Below are positions 17,000 through 26,179 of a stretch of 64,000 nt of DNA, in pieces. The translations under genes and the position numbers were made by a program. The notes under the pieces are model-generated. The model was not told the origin of the DNA and did no database searches. It was given only the letters and a program-made list of their open reading frames with translations. Where the stretch lies: positions 248,001 to 312,000 of the forward strand of contig NZ_RFFH01000001.1 of the NCBI RefSeq assembly GCF_003696265.1. The letters run 5' to 3'. The stretch is from Nocardia stercoris. Its GTDB lineage: Bacteria; Actinomycetota; Actinomycetes; Mycobacteriales; Mycobacteriaceae. Numbering within the stretch: position 1 is the stretch's first letter; the number at the start of each line of letters is the position of its first letter.

Positions 17000-17827
17000 G
17001 TGGAGTGGGAGATCGCGAGGCCGGCCCGGGCGCTCGCGGTGCGCGGAACGGATATGGCGGGCTTCCGGATTCGTGGTGCTGCCCCGGCCCAGCTGCGTGC
17101 GGTTCCCCATCCGGCGGTCACGGTCGCCGTCACCATCGGTGACCACAGCTTCGATATCGGTGCCACAGATGGCGACTGCGGCGGCCCAACGGCTCGAACC
17201 CCTTCCGGCAGTGTGGCTCTCGGCCTGAACGTCGAGGCCGTTCCGGTGCGGGTGCGATCCGTCGAATGCGTCCAGATCCGCCTCGATCCGGTGGTGGCGC
17301 CCGCCCTGCTCGGCTGTCCGGTCGCTGAACTAGCTTGCGGCGCAGTCGTGCTCGACGACCTCTGGGGCTCGGACGCCCGGCGGCTCGGCGAGCGCTTGGC
17401 CGAAACATCCGGCTGGGCGGCCCGTTTCGCAACCGTCGAATCGGCGCTGGTGGCACGGCTGCGCGAAAACCGTCGCGCCGATCCCGAAGTCGCCTGGGCC
17501 TGGCACCGGCTGGTCACCACCCGCGGCACCCATCGCGTCGAATCCCTTGCGGCAGAAGTCGGCTGGAGCCGCCAACGCCTGTGGTCCCGCTTCGGCACCC
17601 AGATCGGCCTCACCCCCAAACGCGCCGCCATGCTGGTCCGCTTCGACCACGCCGTACACCGCCTGGTCCGCGGTGACCGCCCCGCCCAAGTGGCCGCCGA
17701 CTGCGGCTACGCCGACCAATCCCACCTGCACCGAGAGGTGGGCGCGTTCACCGGCACCTCGATCAGCTCGGCGGCAACCGAACCCTGGCTCACCGTGGAC
17801 CGCGAGGCCTGGCCGTCGACCTGCTGA
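17000..17827 (+). CDS. AraC-family transcriptional regulator
   Basis: 275 residues from GTG 17000. The C-terminal ~100 residues have two helix-turn-helix units: HRVESLAAEVGWSRQRLWSR and QVAADCGYADQSHLHREV, the AraC/XylS signature. The N-terminal part is a small beta-rich sensor of the type seen in many actinobacterial regulators annotated as helix-turn-helix AraC proteins. It is transcribed divergently from the exported hydrolase with about 100 bases between the starts, which suggests local control. An earlier TTG start (16973) is possible but has no better ribosome-binding site. Confidence 0.88.
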   Translation: MEWEIARPARALAVRGTDMAGFRIRGAAPAQLRAVPHPAVTVAVTIGDHSFDIGATDGDCGGPTARTPSGSVALGLNVEAVPVRVRSVECVQIRLDPVVAPALLGCPVAELACGAVVLDDLWGSDARRLGERLAETSGWAARFATVESALVARLRENRRADPEVAWAWHRLVTTRGTHRVESLAAEVGWSRQRLWSRFGTQIGLTPKRAAMLVRFDHAVHRLVRGDRPAQVAADCGYADQSHLHREVGAFTGTSISSAATEPWLTVDREAWPSTC

Positions 17828-17912
17828 CTGCCGCGACCGGAACGATCGGACCGTCCATTACGGTGCACACGGCAGCGTCGTGAGCAGCAACCGCCGCCTC
17901 GACTCATACGAG

Positions 17913-17951
17913 ATAGTCAGAATTAGATCGATACGATACGATTATGACTAT
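17913..17951. promoter_or_regulatory. Inverted repeat overlapping the start of the HTH gene
   Basis: Perfect 7-bp arms ATAGTCA (17913-17919) and TGACTAT (17945-17951) flank an AT-rich centre with GATAC repeats, and the right arm contains the start codon. The position suits autoregulation by the encoded HTH protein. Confidence 0.55.
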
Positions 17952-18648
17952 GTCCGGAGTCGGTGTTGCCGAAGCCGCCGCGGTACTCGGTGTGCAGCCC
18001 CAGGCTGTCCGGAAGATGCTCCGAGAAGGTCTGCTCGAATACGAGCCGGGCTTGCGGGGAATCGCCGTAGTAGTCAGCTCGGCATCGCTGGCCCGGTTGC
18101 AGGCGATGCGGGCGCGAGGCAGCGGCAGGCCTTGGTCGGAGCGGACTGCCTGGGCCGGCATCGACCTGCTTTCCGGCGGCTCTGCCGGCTGGTTGACTCC
18201 GCAGGCCCGGTACCGATTGCGCCGTTCGGTCGAGCAGCAGACAGCCGACGAATTCCTGTGGTCGGCCCGGCGGCGGGCGTCGGTGTATCGATACCGCGGT
18301 GACGCCGAGGCCGTCCCACTTATCGCTGCCCACGTAATACCCACCGCCGCAAGCGCTGTCGCGGATGACGCGCGTGTGGCGGCGGCGTTCGGCCTGGCCG
18401 GTGGATCCGGCATCGTGGACGGGTATGTGCCGGCCGGTGTCGCACAACAGATCTCGGCTGCCTACGCTCTCGCGGAGGATCCTGGCGGAAATATCGTGCT
18501 CCGTGAGGTGACGTTCACCGAACCTCTGGCGAACGGTACGCCGATGCCCGCTATTGCCCTGGACCTGGCCGACTCGCCGACAACCCGCGAGCGGTCCGCC
18601 GGTATGCGGTACCTGGAAGGGGTGCTAGCGCATGGTCGATCGAGTTAA
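17944..18648 (+). CDS. Helix-turn-helix protein, possible antitoxin/regulator
   Basis: 234 residues. The first ~55 residues form a DNA-binding helix-turn-helix: GVAEAAAVLGVQPQAVRKML then REGLLEYEP, similar to excisionase/MerR-type initiators. The remainder is uncharacterised, with SERTAWAGIDLLSGG and LTPQARYRLRR. The stop overlaps the ATG of a small downstream frame by 17 bases, an arrangement typical of toxin-antitoxin or regulator-effector pairs. GC content around the promoter is lower than in neighbours. No enzymatic motif was seen. A second in-frame ATG at 17950 is equally possible. Confidence 0.65.
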   Translation: MTMSGVGVAEAAAVLGVQPQAVRKMLREGLLEYEPGLRGIAVVVSSASLARLQAMRARGSGRPWSERTAWAGIDLLSGGSAGWLTPQARYRLRRSVEQQTADEFLWSARRRASVYRYRGDAEAVPLIAAHVIPTAASAVADDARVAAAFGLAGGSGIVDGYVPAGVAQQISAAYALAEDPGGNIVLREVTFTEPLANGTPMPAIALDLADSPTTRERSAGMRYLEGVLAHGRSS

Positions 18649-18849
18649 CGAGGACGGGCGTGAGGTCTGGGAGGTGGATCCGATCGCTCGCGAATCCGGC
18701 ACCTGCACGACGCGCTCGGTTCGCCGGCGCACGAATCGTGGACGCTACTCGAACCGAGCAGACGGGTTCGAGCCCAGGACGCACTACGGGTCCTCGCCGC
18801 CAACCCCCACCATCGGGAACTGCCACGAATTCCATCGATTCGCAGTTGA
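18632..18849 (+). pseudogene. Small frameshifted gene coupled to the HTH gene
   Basis: An ATG at 18632 overlaps the end of the HTH gene and begins MVDRVNEDGREVWEVDPIA. After about 18686 this frame degenerates into Arg/Thr-rich sequence, whereas another frame becomes protein-like (RIRHLHDALGSPAHESW, then TLLEPSRRVRAQDALRVL and ELPRIPSIRS) and stops at 18849. That second frame has no start codon of its own and is closed by a stop at 18661. Adding one base near 18687 would give a continuous protein of 72 residues. This suggests a single-base deletion, a sequencing error or, less likely, programmed frameshifting. Function unknown; by position it could be the toxin or effector of the pair. Confidence 0.45.
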
Positions 18850-18994
18850 TCCGGAGAGGTTCGGATGGTGCTGATGCTGATCGAGATCGATGAGCAGGTG
18901 CTGCTGTCACAGATGTTTTGGTGACGGTGACTGCACGGCGTGCGGGAGCAGGTCGGTGCCCTCGGGGCAAGCCGTCGCGCAATACGCTGGGAGC

Positions 18995-19855
18995 ATGAGA
19001 CGGTCGGATCCGAATGTTCCGTTGACTGCCGAATCGGCGCTCGAGACCGCGCGGGAGATCACGAACAGTCGCGGCACTCTGGTGCGATATCCGCACGCGG
19101 GGCTCGAAAGTGCCCGGTACGGGCGAGGTTTCGCGTTCGTGGAGACTGTCGGGTCGGACGACGGGGGTCGGGACTGCTATGTGCTGGTGACGACGACCGG
19201 CTGGGCGCACGGGGCGCTGTCGTCGCCCGCGCGGACCATGGACGCGGTGATCGCCGAGCATCTTGCCAAGGCCGAGCACGTCAACCGGGAGATCCTCGAC
19301 GGGGAGCTCTCGCCGGCGCATCTGGTCGCGCTCGAGGCCTACGACCGTGGGCTGCCTCGGATCGCCGACGTCCCCGGGGCCGGGGCGATCGATGCCGCGA
19401 CCACCGATTACGCCGAGTACCTGCTCATTTCGCTGCGCCGCCATCGCGGTGAGCCGATGTCGGGGCGACAGATACTCGCCCACAACGATTTCCTGCTGCA
19501 GGGGCCGGAGGTCGGTCGCCGCTACACGCAACCGTGCCCGCACTGTGGCCGGCCGGTGATGCACGCGCAAAGGTATCCGCGTGCGGTCTGCGACGACTGC
19601 CGCGCCCGCACCACCGACCGCGCCGGTCGCCGAATCACCGGGTACAACACCAGTTTCAGCGGCGGCATGATCGCGTACTACACCGACACCCTCGGGGAGC
19701 CGAACGACCCGGCTGCCCGCGAGGAGTGTGTGGAGGTCACCCGAACCGGCTTGTGTTTCATCGACGGCGTTGCCGCGACCATGCGCGAGGCACGGTTCGG
19801 CGGGATCGTCGTCCAGCTCGGCGACCCCGAGTCGCCGGCAGGGCCTACACGTTGA
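18995..19855 (+). CDS. Hypothetical protein with a zinc ribbon
   Basis: 286 residues from ATG 18995. I do not recognise the family. The N-terminal ~190 residues are alpha/beta with FAFVETVGSDDGGRDCYVL and LISLRRHRGEPMSG. At about 180-205 there is a four-cysteine zinc ribbon, CPHCGRP and CDDC. The C-terminal ~80 residues (TGYNTSFSGGMIAYY, then EECVEVTRTGLCFIDGV) look like a separate small domain, reminiscent of immunity-type proteins but without a firm match. The 3' end overlaps the convergent ychF gene by 11 bases. It follows the HTH/small-gene pair on the same strand after a 145-base gap. Confidence 0.7.
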   Translation: MRRSDPNVPLTAESALETAREITNSRGTLVRYPHAGLESARYGRGFAFVETVGSDDGGRDCYVLVTTTGWAHGALSSPARTMDAVIAEHLAKAEHVNREILDGELSPAHLVALEAYDRGLPRIADVPGAGAIDAATTDYAEYLLISLRRHRGEPMSGRQILAHNDFLLQGPEVGRRYTQPCPHCGRPVMHAQRYPRAVCDDCRARTTDRAGRRITGYNTSFSGGMIAYYTDTLGEPNDPAAREECVEVTRTGLCFIDGVAATMREARFGGIVVQLGDPESPAGPTR

Positions 19856-20924
19856 AGCGGAACTCCACCACGTCGCCGTCGGCCATGACGTAATCCTTGC
19901 CTTCCATGCGGACCTTGCCGGCGGCCTTGGCGGCGGCCATCGAGCCGGTGGCGTCCAGGTCGGTGAAGGCGACGATCTCGGCCTTGATGAAGCCGCGCTC
20001 GAAGTCGGTGTGGATGACGCCGGCGGCCTTGGGCGCGGTGTCGCCCTGGTGGATGGTCCAGGCGCGGGATTCCTTGGGGCCGGCGGTCAGATAGGTCTGC
20101 AGGCCGAGGGTGTGGAAGCCGGCGCGGGCCAGGGCGTGCAGGCCCGGCTCGGTCTGGCCGATGGACTCGAGCAGCTCGAGCGCGGACTCGTCGTCGAGTT
20201 CGAGGAGTTCGGATTCGACCTTGGCGTCGAGGAAGACGGCGTCGGCAGGCGCGACAGCGGCCTTCAACTCGGCCTTCTTGGCGTCGTCGGTCAGGATCGA
20301 CTCGTCGGCGTTGAACACGTACAGGAACGGCTTGATGGTGAGCAGCGACAGCTCGCGCAGCGCCTCGGCGTCGACCTTGTCCCCGGCGGCGAACAGGGTC
20401 GTGCCCGCGTTGAGCAGCTCCTGCGCGGCCTTGGCGGCGTCGGCGACCGGCTTGCGGTCCTTCTTGACCTTGGCTTCCTTCTCCAGCCGCGGGACGGCCT
20501 TCTCCAGGGTCTGCAGGTCGGCCAGGATCAGCTCGGTCTCGATGACCTCGATGTCGGCCAGCGGATCGACCTTGCCGTCGACGTGGATCACGTCGTCGTC
20601 GGCGAACACGCGCACGACCTGGCAGATGGCGTCGGCCTCGCGGATGTTGGCCAGGAACTTGTTGCCCAGGCCGGCGCCCTCGGAGGCGCCCTTCACGATG
20701 CCGGCGATGTCGACGAACGACACCGTCGCGGGCAGGATTCGCTCCGAACCGAAGATCTCGGCGAGCCGGTTCAGCCGCGGGTCGGGCAGCGGCACCACAC
20801 CGACGTTGGGCTCGATGGTGGCGAACGGGTAGTTCGCGGCCAGCACGTCGTTCTTGGTCAGCGCATTGAACAGCGTCGACTTACCGACGTTGGGCAGCCC
20901 GACGATTCCGAGGGTGAGACTCAC
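19845..20924 (-). CDS. ychF: YchF/OLA1-type redox-regulated ATPase
   Basis: 359 residues, standard length. The P-loop GLPNVGKST is at residues 9-17 with TIEPNVGVV following; [21 protein letters not shown] is the G3 region; FNADES replaces the usual NKxD motif, as in YchF, which prefers ATP; the C-terminal TGS-like domain ends [18 protein letters not shown]. YchF associates with ribosomes and influences translation and stress responses. It corresponds to Rv1112. It is monocistronic on the minus strand, with 329 bases of hairpin-rich DNA upstream of its start. Confidence 0.96.
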   Translation of the reverse strand: MSLTLGIVGLPNVGKSTLFNALTKNDVLAANYPFATIEPNVGVVPLPDPRLNRLAEIFGSERILPATVSFVDIAGIVKGASEGAGLGNKFLANIREADAICQVVRVFADDDVIHVDGKVDPLADIEVIETELILADLQTLEKAVPRLEKEAKVKKDRKPVADAAKAAQELLNAGTTLFAAGDKVDAEALRELSLLTIKPFLYVFNADESILTDDAKKAELKAAVAPADAVFLDAKVESELLELDDESALELLESIGQTEPGLHALARAGFHTLGLQTYLTAGPKESRAWTIHQGDTAPKAAGVIHTDFERGFIKAEIVAFTDLDATGSMAAAKAAGKVRMEGKDYVMADGDVVEFRFNV

Positions 20925-21028
20925 GAGTGCAAGAGTCTACCCGGGGCGTCCGGCCGCCCGTCCCGCACGGGCTCGTGCCCCTGATTCTGGGGTCTACCGC
21001 CGCCGGCCACCACCGTGCAACGCTGATT

Positions 21029-21228
21029 CCGGCCGCCGCCGGGGGGCGGCCGGGCGCCCTCGGCGCCGTCGTGCGTACGCACATGCGGAAGCGGCCGCTG
21101 ACCGGCGTCGAGGGGTGCCGGTCAGCGTGACCCCGCCAGCGGGCACAGCCGCCGGCTGCAGGGTGACCTGGCCGGTACCTACGGTCCGGTGCGCACTCGG
21201 CTTTCGTGGGGCTGGGTGCGCACCGGAC
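21029..21228. repeat. Array of three perfect GC-rich hairpins
   Basis: The gene-free interval 20925-21253 contains three consecutive perfect inverted repeats: 9-bp arms at 21029-21037/21045-21053 (CCGGCCGCC), 9-bp arms at 21098-21106/21117-21125 (CTGACCGGC) and 13-bp arms at 21184-21196/21216-21228 (GTCCGGTGCGCAC). The last lies just beyond the amidase stop and can terminate it. None has a T-tract. I see no gene in the interval. Confidence 0.75.
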
Positions 21229-21253
21229 TGCGCGGTTGCGCGGCGAGCGGGGT

Positions 21254-22045
21254 TCAGTTCAGGTAGGCGGTTACCGCATCCGCGATGGCGGTGGCGAGGC
21301 GGGCCCGCCCGTCCGGGGATTCCATGGTGGCGATGTCCTCGGCATTGCGCATGTTGCCGCATTCGACCAGTGCGGTGGGCCGGTCGGAGATGTTCAGACC
21401 GGCCAGATCGCTGCGGCCGTAGAGGCCGTCGGAGCCGATGTAGGTGGCGGGGGTGAAACCGGCCGCGACGAACGAGTCGCGCAAGGCCGTAGCCAGGCGG
21501 ACCGAGTCGTCGCCCTGGGCGTCGTTCAGGGGCGGGGAGGCGTAGTTCATGTGGAAACCGTGGGCCGTCGCCGGGGCGCCGTCGGCGTGGATGGAGACCA
21601 CGGCCGCCGCTTGGTTGCGGTTGCCGAGCAGCCCGCGTTCGTCCACGCAGGGACCGACCCCGTTGTCGTCCGTGCGGGACATGATCACGTGGAAACCTTT
21701 GGCGGACAACGCATCCCGGACGAGTTCACCGACCTCCCAGTTGAATTCGTGCTCGGTGTATCCGTCGTCGGCCGCGGTACCGGTGGTGTTGCAGGCCTTG
21801 GTGCCGCCGCGCCCGTCGGACACCTGACGGTTGATCTCGCCGGGATGCGCGGCGCCGCCGCCATTGTGGCCGGGATCGATCACGACCACCCGCTCGGCCG
21901 GGGAAGCAGCCGGTGCCGGTGCCGCGGCCGGTGCGCTGGAAACCGGCGCCGTTTCCGGCGCCGCGTCCTTGGCCGACACCGATTCACAGCCGGCGAGCAT
22001 CGCGGCGGCGAACAGGACAGTCGGAACGATCCAGCGGCGGCTCAT
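21254..22045 (-). CDS. N-acetylmuramoyl-L-alanine amidase (Amidase_3), lipoprotein
   Basis: 263 residues from ATG 22045. The N-terminus is a lipoprotein signal with lipobox LAGC (Cys20). After an Ala/Pro spacer the Amidase_3 zinc domain contains VVVIDPGHNGG (His), EHEFNWEV (Glu), SIHADG (His) and the catalytic-glutamate segment ALVECGNMRN. It cleaves the bond between MurNAc and L-alanine in peptidoglycan, resembling mycobacterial Rv3717 (Ami1), which is secreted rather than lipidated. It follows the kinase and DUF3105 genes on the same strand, forming a cell-envelope cluster. A hairpin at 21184-21228 follows the stop. Confidence 0.93.
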   Translation of the reverse strand: MSRRWIVPTVLFAAAMLAGCESVSAKDAAPETAPVSSAPAAAPAPAASPAERVVVIDPGHNGGGAAHPGEINRQVSDGRGGTKACNTTGTAADDGYTEHEFNWEVGELVRDALSAKGFHVIMSRTDDNGVGPCVDERGLLGNRNQAAAVVSIHADGAPATAHGFHMNYASPPLNDAQGDDSVRLATALRDSFVAAGFTPATYIGSDGLYGRSDLAGLNISDRPTALVECGNMRNAEDIATMESPDGRARLATAIADAVTAYLN

Positions 22046-22116
22046 GTGCCCCACGCTGCCACATCCGCGCCCGGATTGCCGGATGCGGCAGGGGCAGGAC
22101 AGCTCGGGCACGGTCC

Positions 22117-23034
22117 TCAGGCCGGCCGGATCGGGGCCCGTGGGGCGGCGCTGGGGGCCGACGGATTTCCGGGTCGGCCGGGTGCGATCGGCGCCCCGGA
22201 AGGGGTGGGCGCGGGCGCGGTCTGCGGCGGCTTGTTCGCCGGGACCGCGTCGGGTCCGGGCGGGCTCGGGTCGAACGGCGGCGGATTCTGGACGTCGAAC
22301 ATCGGATTCGCGCAGGTGGCACCGGGTTCGGGGTAGGTGTACGGGTTGCGCAGCAGCGCGGTCACGAAATGGTCGATCCGCTTGTCGTTCGGGTCGGAGA
22401 GTTTCAGCTGGTGACCCCAGGACTGCAACGAGATCGGCTGGTCCAGGCCGGGATACGGTGACATCACCATGCCGTCGATGCCGATCACCTTGGCCTGCAA
22501 GGTCTTCAGCGCGGAGCCGGAGATCCGGGCGGGGTCGTAGGTGATCCAGACCGCGCCGTGTTCCAGATCGTGGACGAGGTTCTCGCTCCGGACCGGCGTC
22601 GGGTAGACGACGCCCGAGCACACCGCCCAGTTCGCGTCGTGCGCACCACCCATCGGCGGACTCTGCTCGTAAGCCACCCGCTGGTTCGGACCGACGTGCA
22701 CACCGGCGGGGTAGTCCTTGTGGACGATTCCGGGGATGGCGAGAGACGGGTCCTTGTTCGTCGCCCTCGGCGTGTAGTCGACCGCCGCGTCGTCCGTCTT
22801 CCCGTGCCGCACAAGGACGAAGACGGTGCCGCCGACCAGCACTGCGACGAGGACCGCCAGCAGAGTCAGCACCAGGGCGATCGGGCGGCGCGGCTGCGCC
22901 GGGGCCGGTGGCAATGCAGCGCCGGGGGATTGCGGTGGCACGGGCGCGCCCGGGTGCGGACCCGGCACCGCGTCGTGCGGTCCGTTCCCCTGCGCTGGGT
23001 CGGTGGGCGACTGCCCGGGCGCGTCATCGTTCAC
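22117..23034 (-). CDS. DUF3105 membrane-anchored extracellular protein
   Basis: 305 residues from GTG 23034. Residues ~1-50 are Pro/Gly-rich cytoplasmic sequence, then a single membrane helix LVLTLLAVLVAVLVGGTVFV. The outer domain is DUF3105: PPMGGAHDANWAVCSGVVYP, then VHDLEHGAVWITYDP. The C-terminus is a Pro-rich tail. Function of DUF3105 is unknown; the conserved His-Asp-Glu-His cluster suggests metal binding. Ser/Thr-Pro-rich cytoplasmic tails of this kind can be kinase substrates, and the Ser/Thr kinase gene lies 67 bases upstream in the same orientation. A GTG three codons earlier is an alternative start. Confidence 0.88.
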   Translation of the reverse strand: MNDDAPGQSPTDPAQGNGPHDAVPGPHPGAPVPPQSPGAALPPAPAQPRRPIALVLTLLAVLVAVLVGGTVFVLVRHGKTDDAAVDYTPRATNKDPSLAIPGIVHKDYPAGVHVGPNQRVAYEQSPPMGGAHDANWAVCSGVVYPTPVRSENLVHDLEHGAVWITYDPARISGSALKTLQAKVIGIDGMVMSPYPGLDQPISLQSWGHQLKLSDPNDKRIDHFVTALLRNPYTYPEPGATCANPMFDVQNPPPFDPSPPGPDAVPANKPPQTAPAPTPSGAPIAPGRPGNPSAPSAAPRAPIRPA

Positions 23035-23101
23035 GCGGATCACCGTGCCATACCCGGCATTCGCCTGCCGGGCAGGCGGGCGACGTGTCCCGGTCTCCGG
23101 A

Positions 23102-24922
23102 TCAGCCCGCGTAGACCTTGGCCACCGAGCCGTCCATGTTGAACGCCACATAGCCTCCGGTGCCGTGGTCGCCGCTGATGTACACCGACATCTCCGGCTG
23201 GTCGTCGTTGACGAAGTAGAAGTCCGGATCGATGACTATGTAGCGGCTGGTGATCTTCGGGACCTGCAGCTTCTCTGTGGCGGTCGCCAGCATCGGCGTG
23301 ATCAGATCCCAGTTGATGGTGTCCGGTGCGACCAGCGGATTGTTGCTGTCGACTTTGCTGCCGTCGCTCTGGGTGACCGAGCCGTTGCGGTAGGTGTACT
23401 CGTCGTACACATTCGGCCGATTCTTGAGCACCACATTGGCGATCAGATACTCGGGGTAGATCGTGAGGCTGGTGAACTGGTTGTTCCCGGCCTTCTGTTC
23501 GATGGCCTGGATCGCTTTTCGAGTTCCGTCGGGAGTCAGCAGGTCTCCGGCGGGCTGCGCCGGAGTGCCGCCGCGGGTCGGGGGAGCACCCGTTACCGGC
23601 ACGCCCGGCGGCGGAGCGATGATCGAAGTCCCGGGCCCACCCGTCGAGGTGGATGCCTTCGGCGTCGAATGCCTGGACGCCAACACGATCGGCACCGCGA
23701 TCGCCGCGACGAGCACCAGCAGCGGCACGACGAGCCACGGCACGCGCGAGGCGGGGGTGCGCGGGCCGATCGGGGGCGGCATCGCGATGTGGGAACCCGG
23801 TGCGGGAAGCGGGATTCCGTCCTGCGGTCCGGTGCCGGGGGCGGCGGAGTAGCTGTAGGGCGGGAAGGCCGCTCCACCGGTGGTTCCGGCGGCCGGTGAA
23901 GGCCCGGACGGGTACCCGGCGGCCGGATTCGGCCCGGACGGGTATCCGGTTGGGCCGGAGGGGAATCCCGGAGCCGGTGTGGGCCCGGACGGGAATCCGC
24001 TCGGCACGGACGGAAACCCGGTGCCGGTGGCCGGTACGGATGGGAAACCGGTACCGGTCGGCGGGAAGTTCGAGAGAACAGTCGTTGCGGACGCCGCGCC
24101 GGTACCGGGCGGAACCGCCGTTCCGGGCGAGATCACCTGCGCCAGTAGCTGATCCAGCTGCTCGGCGGAGGGACGCCGGTCCGGATCGGGTGTCAGCAGG
24201 GCCTGCAGCACCGGCGTGAGCGCACCCGCGTTGCGCGGTGTCGGCACCTCGCCCTGCAGGACGGCCGCGAGGGTGGCGACCTGCGAGTCCCGGCGCATCG
24301 GCTGGTATCCCTCGACCGCGGCGAACAGCAGCAGGCCGAGCGACCACAGGTCGGAGGCCTGCAGCCCCTCGCGGCCGTTGAGCCGTTCCGGCGCAACGTA
24401 ATCCAGTGAGCCCACGACACTGCCGGTCGACGTCAGGCCGGTCAGGCCGGTCATGGTCGCGATCCCGAAATCGGTGAGAACGGGCGAATCATCCTTGCGG
24501 AGCAGGACATTCGCCGGTTTGATGTCGCGGTGCAGGACGCCGGCCGCGTGCGCGGCGCGCAGCCCGGCCAGGATGCCGCGGCCCAGGGTGGCTGCCCGTT
24601 CGACCGGAATGATGCCGCCCGCCAGCACATCCGACAGTGATCCGCCGTCGACCAGTTCCATCACGATCCAGGGATGAGCCTCGGCGGGCGAATCGACGAT
24701 ATGGTGCACCGCAACCACATTCGGATGCCCGATCCGCGCCAGCGCCTGCGCTTCGCGGAGCACTCGTTCGCGCTGCACCGCGGCGGGGGTGGAGTCCTGC
24801 TCGGCGGTGCGCACCTCCTTGAGCGCCACGTGGCGTTGCAGGACCACGTCCAGCGCCCGCCACACTGTTCCCATACCGCCACTACCGAGCGACTCGATCA
24901 ACTCGAAACGCCCGTCGACCAT
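23102..24922 (-). CDS. Transmembrane Ser/Thr protein kinase (Pkn type)
   Basis: 606 residues from ATG 24922. The kinase domain (about 5-270) is complete: GSGGMGTVW glycine loop, VALKEV lysine, LHRDIKPANVLL catalytic loop, DFGIATMTG metal site and VAPERL. A juxtamembrane segment has repeated Gly-Phe/Tyr-Pro-Ser-Gly-Pro units, then one membrane helix WLVVPLLVLVAAIAVPIVLA. The outer ~190 residues start with a Pro/Gly linker and form a globular sensor of unknown ligand, with FTSLTIYPEYL and YIVIDPDFYFVNDD. This is the layout of mycobacterial PknF/PknH-type receptors. It probably signals on cell-wall state, as DUF3105 and amidase genes follow. A GTG at 24940 is an alternative start. Confidence 0.93.
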   Translation of the reverse strand: MVDGRFELIESLGSGGMGTVWRALDVVLQRHVALKEVRTAEQDSTPAAVQRERVLREAQALARIGHPNVVAVHHIVDSPAEAHPWIVMELVDGGSLSDVLAGGIIPVERAATLGRGILAGLRAAHAAGVLHRDIKPANVLLRKDDSPVLTDFGIATMTGLTGLTSTGSVVGSLDYVAPERLNGREGLQASDLWSLGLLLFAAVEGYQPMRRDSQVATLAAVLQGEVPTPRNAGALTPVLQALLTPDPDRRPSAEQLDQLLAQVISPGTAVPPGTGAASATTVLSNFPPTGTGFPSVPATGTGFPSVPSGFPSGPTPAPGFPSGPTGYPSGPNPAAGYPSGPSPAAGTTGGAAFPPYSYSAAPGTGPQDGIPLPAPGSHIAMPPPIGPRTPASRVPWLVVPLLVLVAAIAVPIVLASRHSTPKASTSTGGPGTSIIAPPPGVPVTGAPPTRGGTPAQPAGDLLTPDGTRKAIQAIEQKAGNNQFTSLTIYPEYLIANVVLKNRPNVYDEYTYRNGSVTQSDGSKVDSNNPLVAPDTINWDLITPMLATATEKLQVPKITSRYIVIDPDFYFVNDDQPEMSVYISGDHGTGGYVAFNMDGSVAKVYAG

Positions 24923-25312
24923 CGTTCGCCCGGATTGCACCGAGTCAGCGTAGGGCCAATCGGGATTTCGTGTGCGGCGCACCCGGATATCCGGAGCGGA
25001 AAACGGCCGGAACTACTGATTGCCAAACCGTCCGATGCGGTCTTACCGTGTAACCCAACCGTGCATTGGCCGGTCTGCGAATGCGGCGAAAACCGCGTTC
25101 AGCACAGGGGTCGCGACGCGCCGGGCGACACGCCCTCTGTGCTGCGGAATTTACAACTCGCCTGCAGTCGCGACGGCGCGTGTTCGATTATCGTTCATCT
25201 CACTATCCGATGCTGCTGCTGGCGCGCCAGAGCTGGTTCGTCGTTCGGCGTTCGAGGGCCGGCGGCGCCGGTTCGAGCAAGCCGGAGACCGTCCCGAAAG
25301 ATCCGAGGGAAC
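24923..25312. other. Gene-free divergent promoter region
   Basis: The 390 bases between the kinase and the divergent acetyltransferase contain one perfect 8-bp inverted repeat, CAGCACAG (25100-25107) and CTGTGCTG (25137-25144), in a GC-rich hairpin context. GC content drops near 25145-25215. I see no convincing gene. Confidence 0.5.
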
Positions 25313-25981
25313 GTGCCTGCACCCCTTTCCTTGACCGGTCGTCTCGTACGGCTGGAACCGCTTGCGCCGCATCATGTACCGGGCCTGGCCGAGGCAGGCA
25401 TCGGGGATACGGACGTGTTCGGGTTCACCCCCGTTCCCAGCGGGCCGACCGAGGCGGCCCGCTATGTCGCCGATTCCATCTCCGGAATAGCGGCCGGTAC
25501 CTCGCTGGCTTTCGCGATCGTCGGGGCGACGTCGAATCGGGTACTGGGCTCGACCAGATTCACCCGGTTCGACTATTGGCAGGGTCCGCTGGTGTGGCCG
25601 ATGGTGCACGGTGCGCCGCAGGGCGACCCGCTGCTGGCGATCCCCGACGCCGCCGAGATCGGCAACACCTGGCTGGCACCGCAGGCCCGCGGCGGCGGGG
25701 TCAACCTCGAATCCAAATTGTTGCTGTTGCAGCACGCGTTCGAGGTCTGGCGGGTCCGGCGCATCGCCATGCGCGCCGACGTCCGCAACCGCCGGTCCAT
25801 CCAGGCGATCGAACGGCTCGGAGCCACCAGCGACGGCGTGCGCCGCGCGCATTCGCGCGGGCTCGACGGCGAGATCCGCAGCACGGCCTTCTACTCGATC
25901 CTGGACGAGGAATGGCCGACGGTCCGCGCCACCATCGAACGGCAGCTCACGGCCCACAACCGCCGGCTGCAAAACGCCTGA
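25313..25981 (+). CDS. GNAT family N-acetyltransferase (RimJ/RimL type)
   Basis: 222 residues from GTG 25313, with GAGGGA upstream. The pattern of RimJ/RimL acetyltransferases is followed: LTGRLVRLEPLAPHHVPGLA at the start, then FAIVGATSNRVLGSTRF, EIGNTWLAPQARGGGVNLES for the acetyl-CoA loop and RIAMRADVRNRRSIQAIERLGA for the last helices. Such enzymes acetylate amino-terminal or small-molecule amines using acetyl-CoA. The substrate is not evident. An insertion holding VWPMVHGAPQGDPLL separates two strands. It stands alone, divergent from the kinase. Confidence 0.88.
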   Translation: MPAPLSLTGRLVRLEPLAPHHVPGLAEAGIGDTDVFGFTPVPSGPTEAARYVADSISGIAAGTSLAFAIVGATSNRVLGSTRFTRFDYWQGPLVWPMVHGAPQGDPLLAIPDAAEIGNTWLAPQARGGGVNLESKLLLLQHAFEVWRVRRIAMRADVRNRRSIQAIERLGATSDGVRRAHSRGLDGEIRSTAFYSILDEEWPTVRATIERQLTAHNRRLQNA

Positions 25982-26179
25982 TCGGACATTCTCCGGCCGG
26001 TCCGATCCACCGTCGCAAGGTTCCGTTCGCCCGATTCGCGGTGATAGCGGTGGCCTATACTGGCGGTGTGATCGGGTCGGCCGCCGGGTACCACGGTCCG
26101 AACGGCGAGACGGCGGTCGGCATCCAGGACCTGCTCCAACCGCTGTAACTCGATCGGAGTCGGCCTTTCGGCTCCCACA

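Noticed and set aside
26041..26148. 35-codon GTG frame in the gap after the acetyltransferase
   Set aside because: Too short and without a ribosome-binding site; kept as non-coding.
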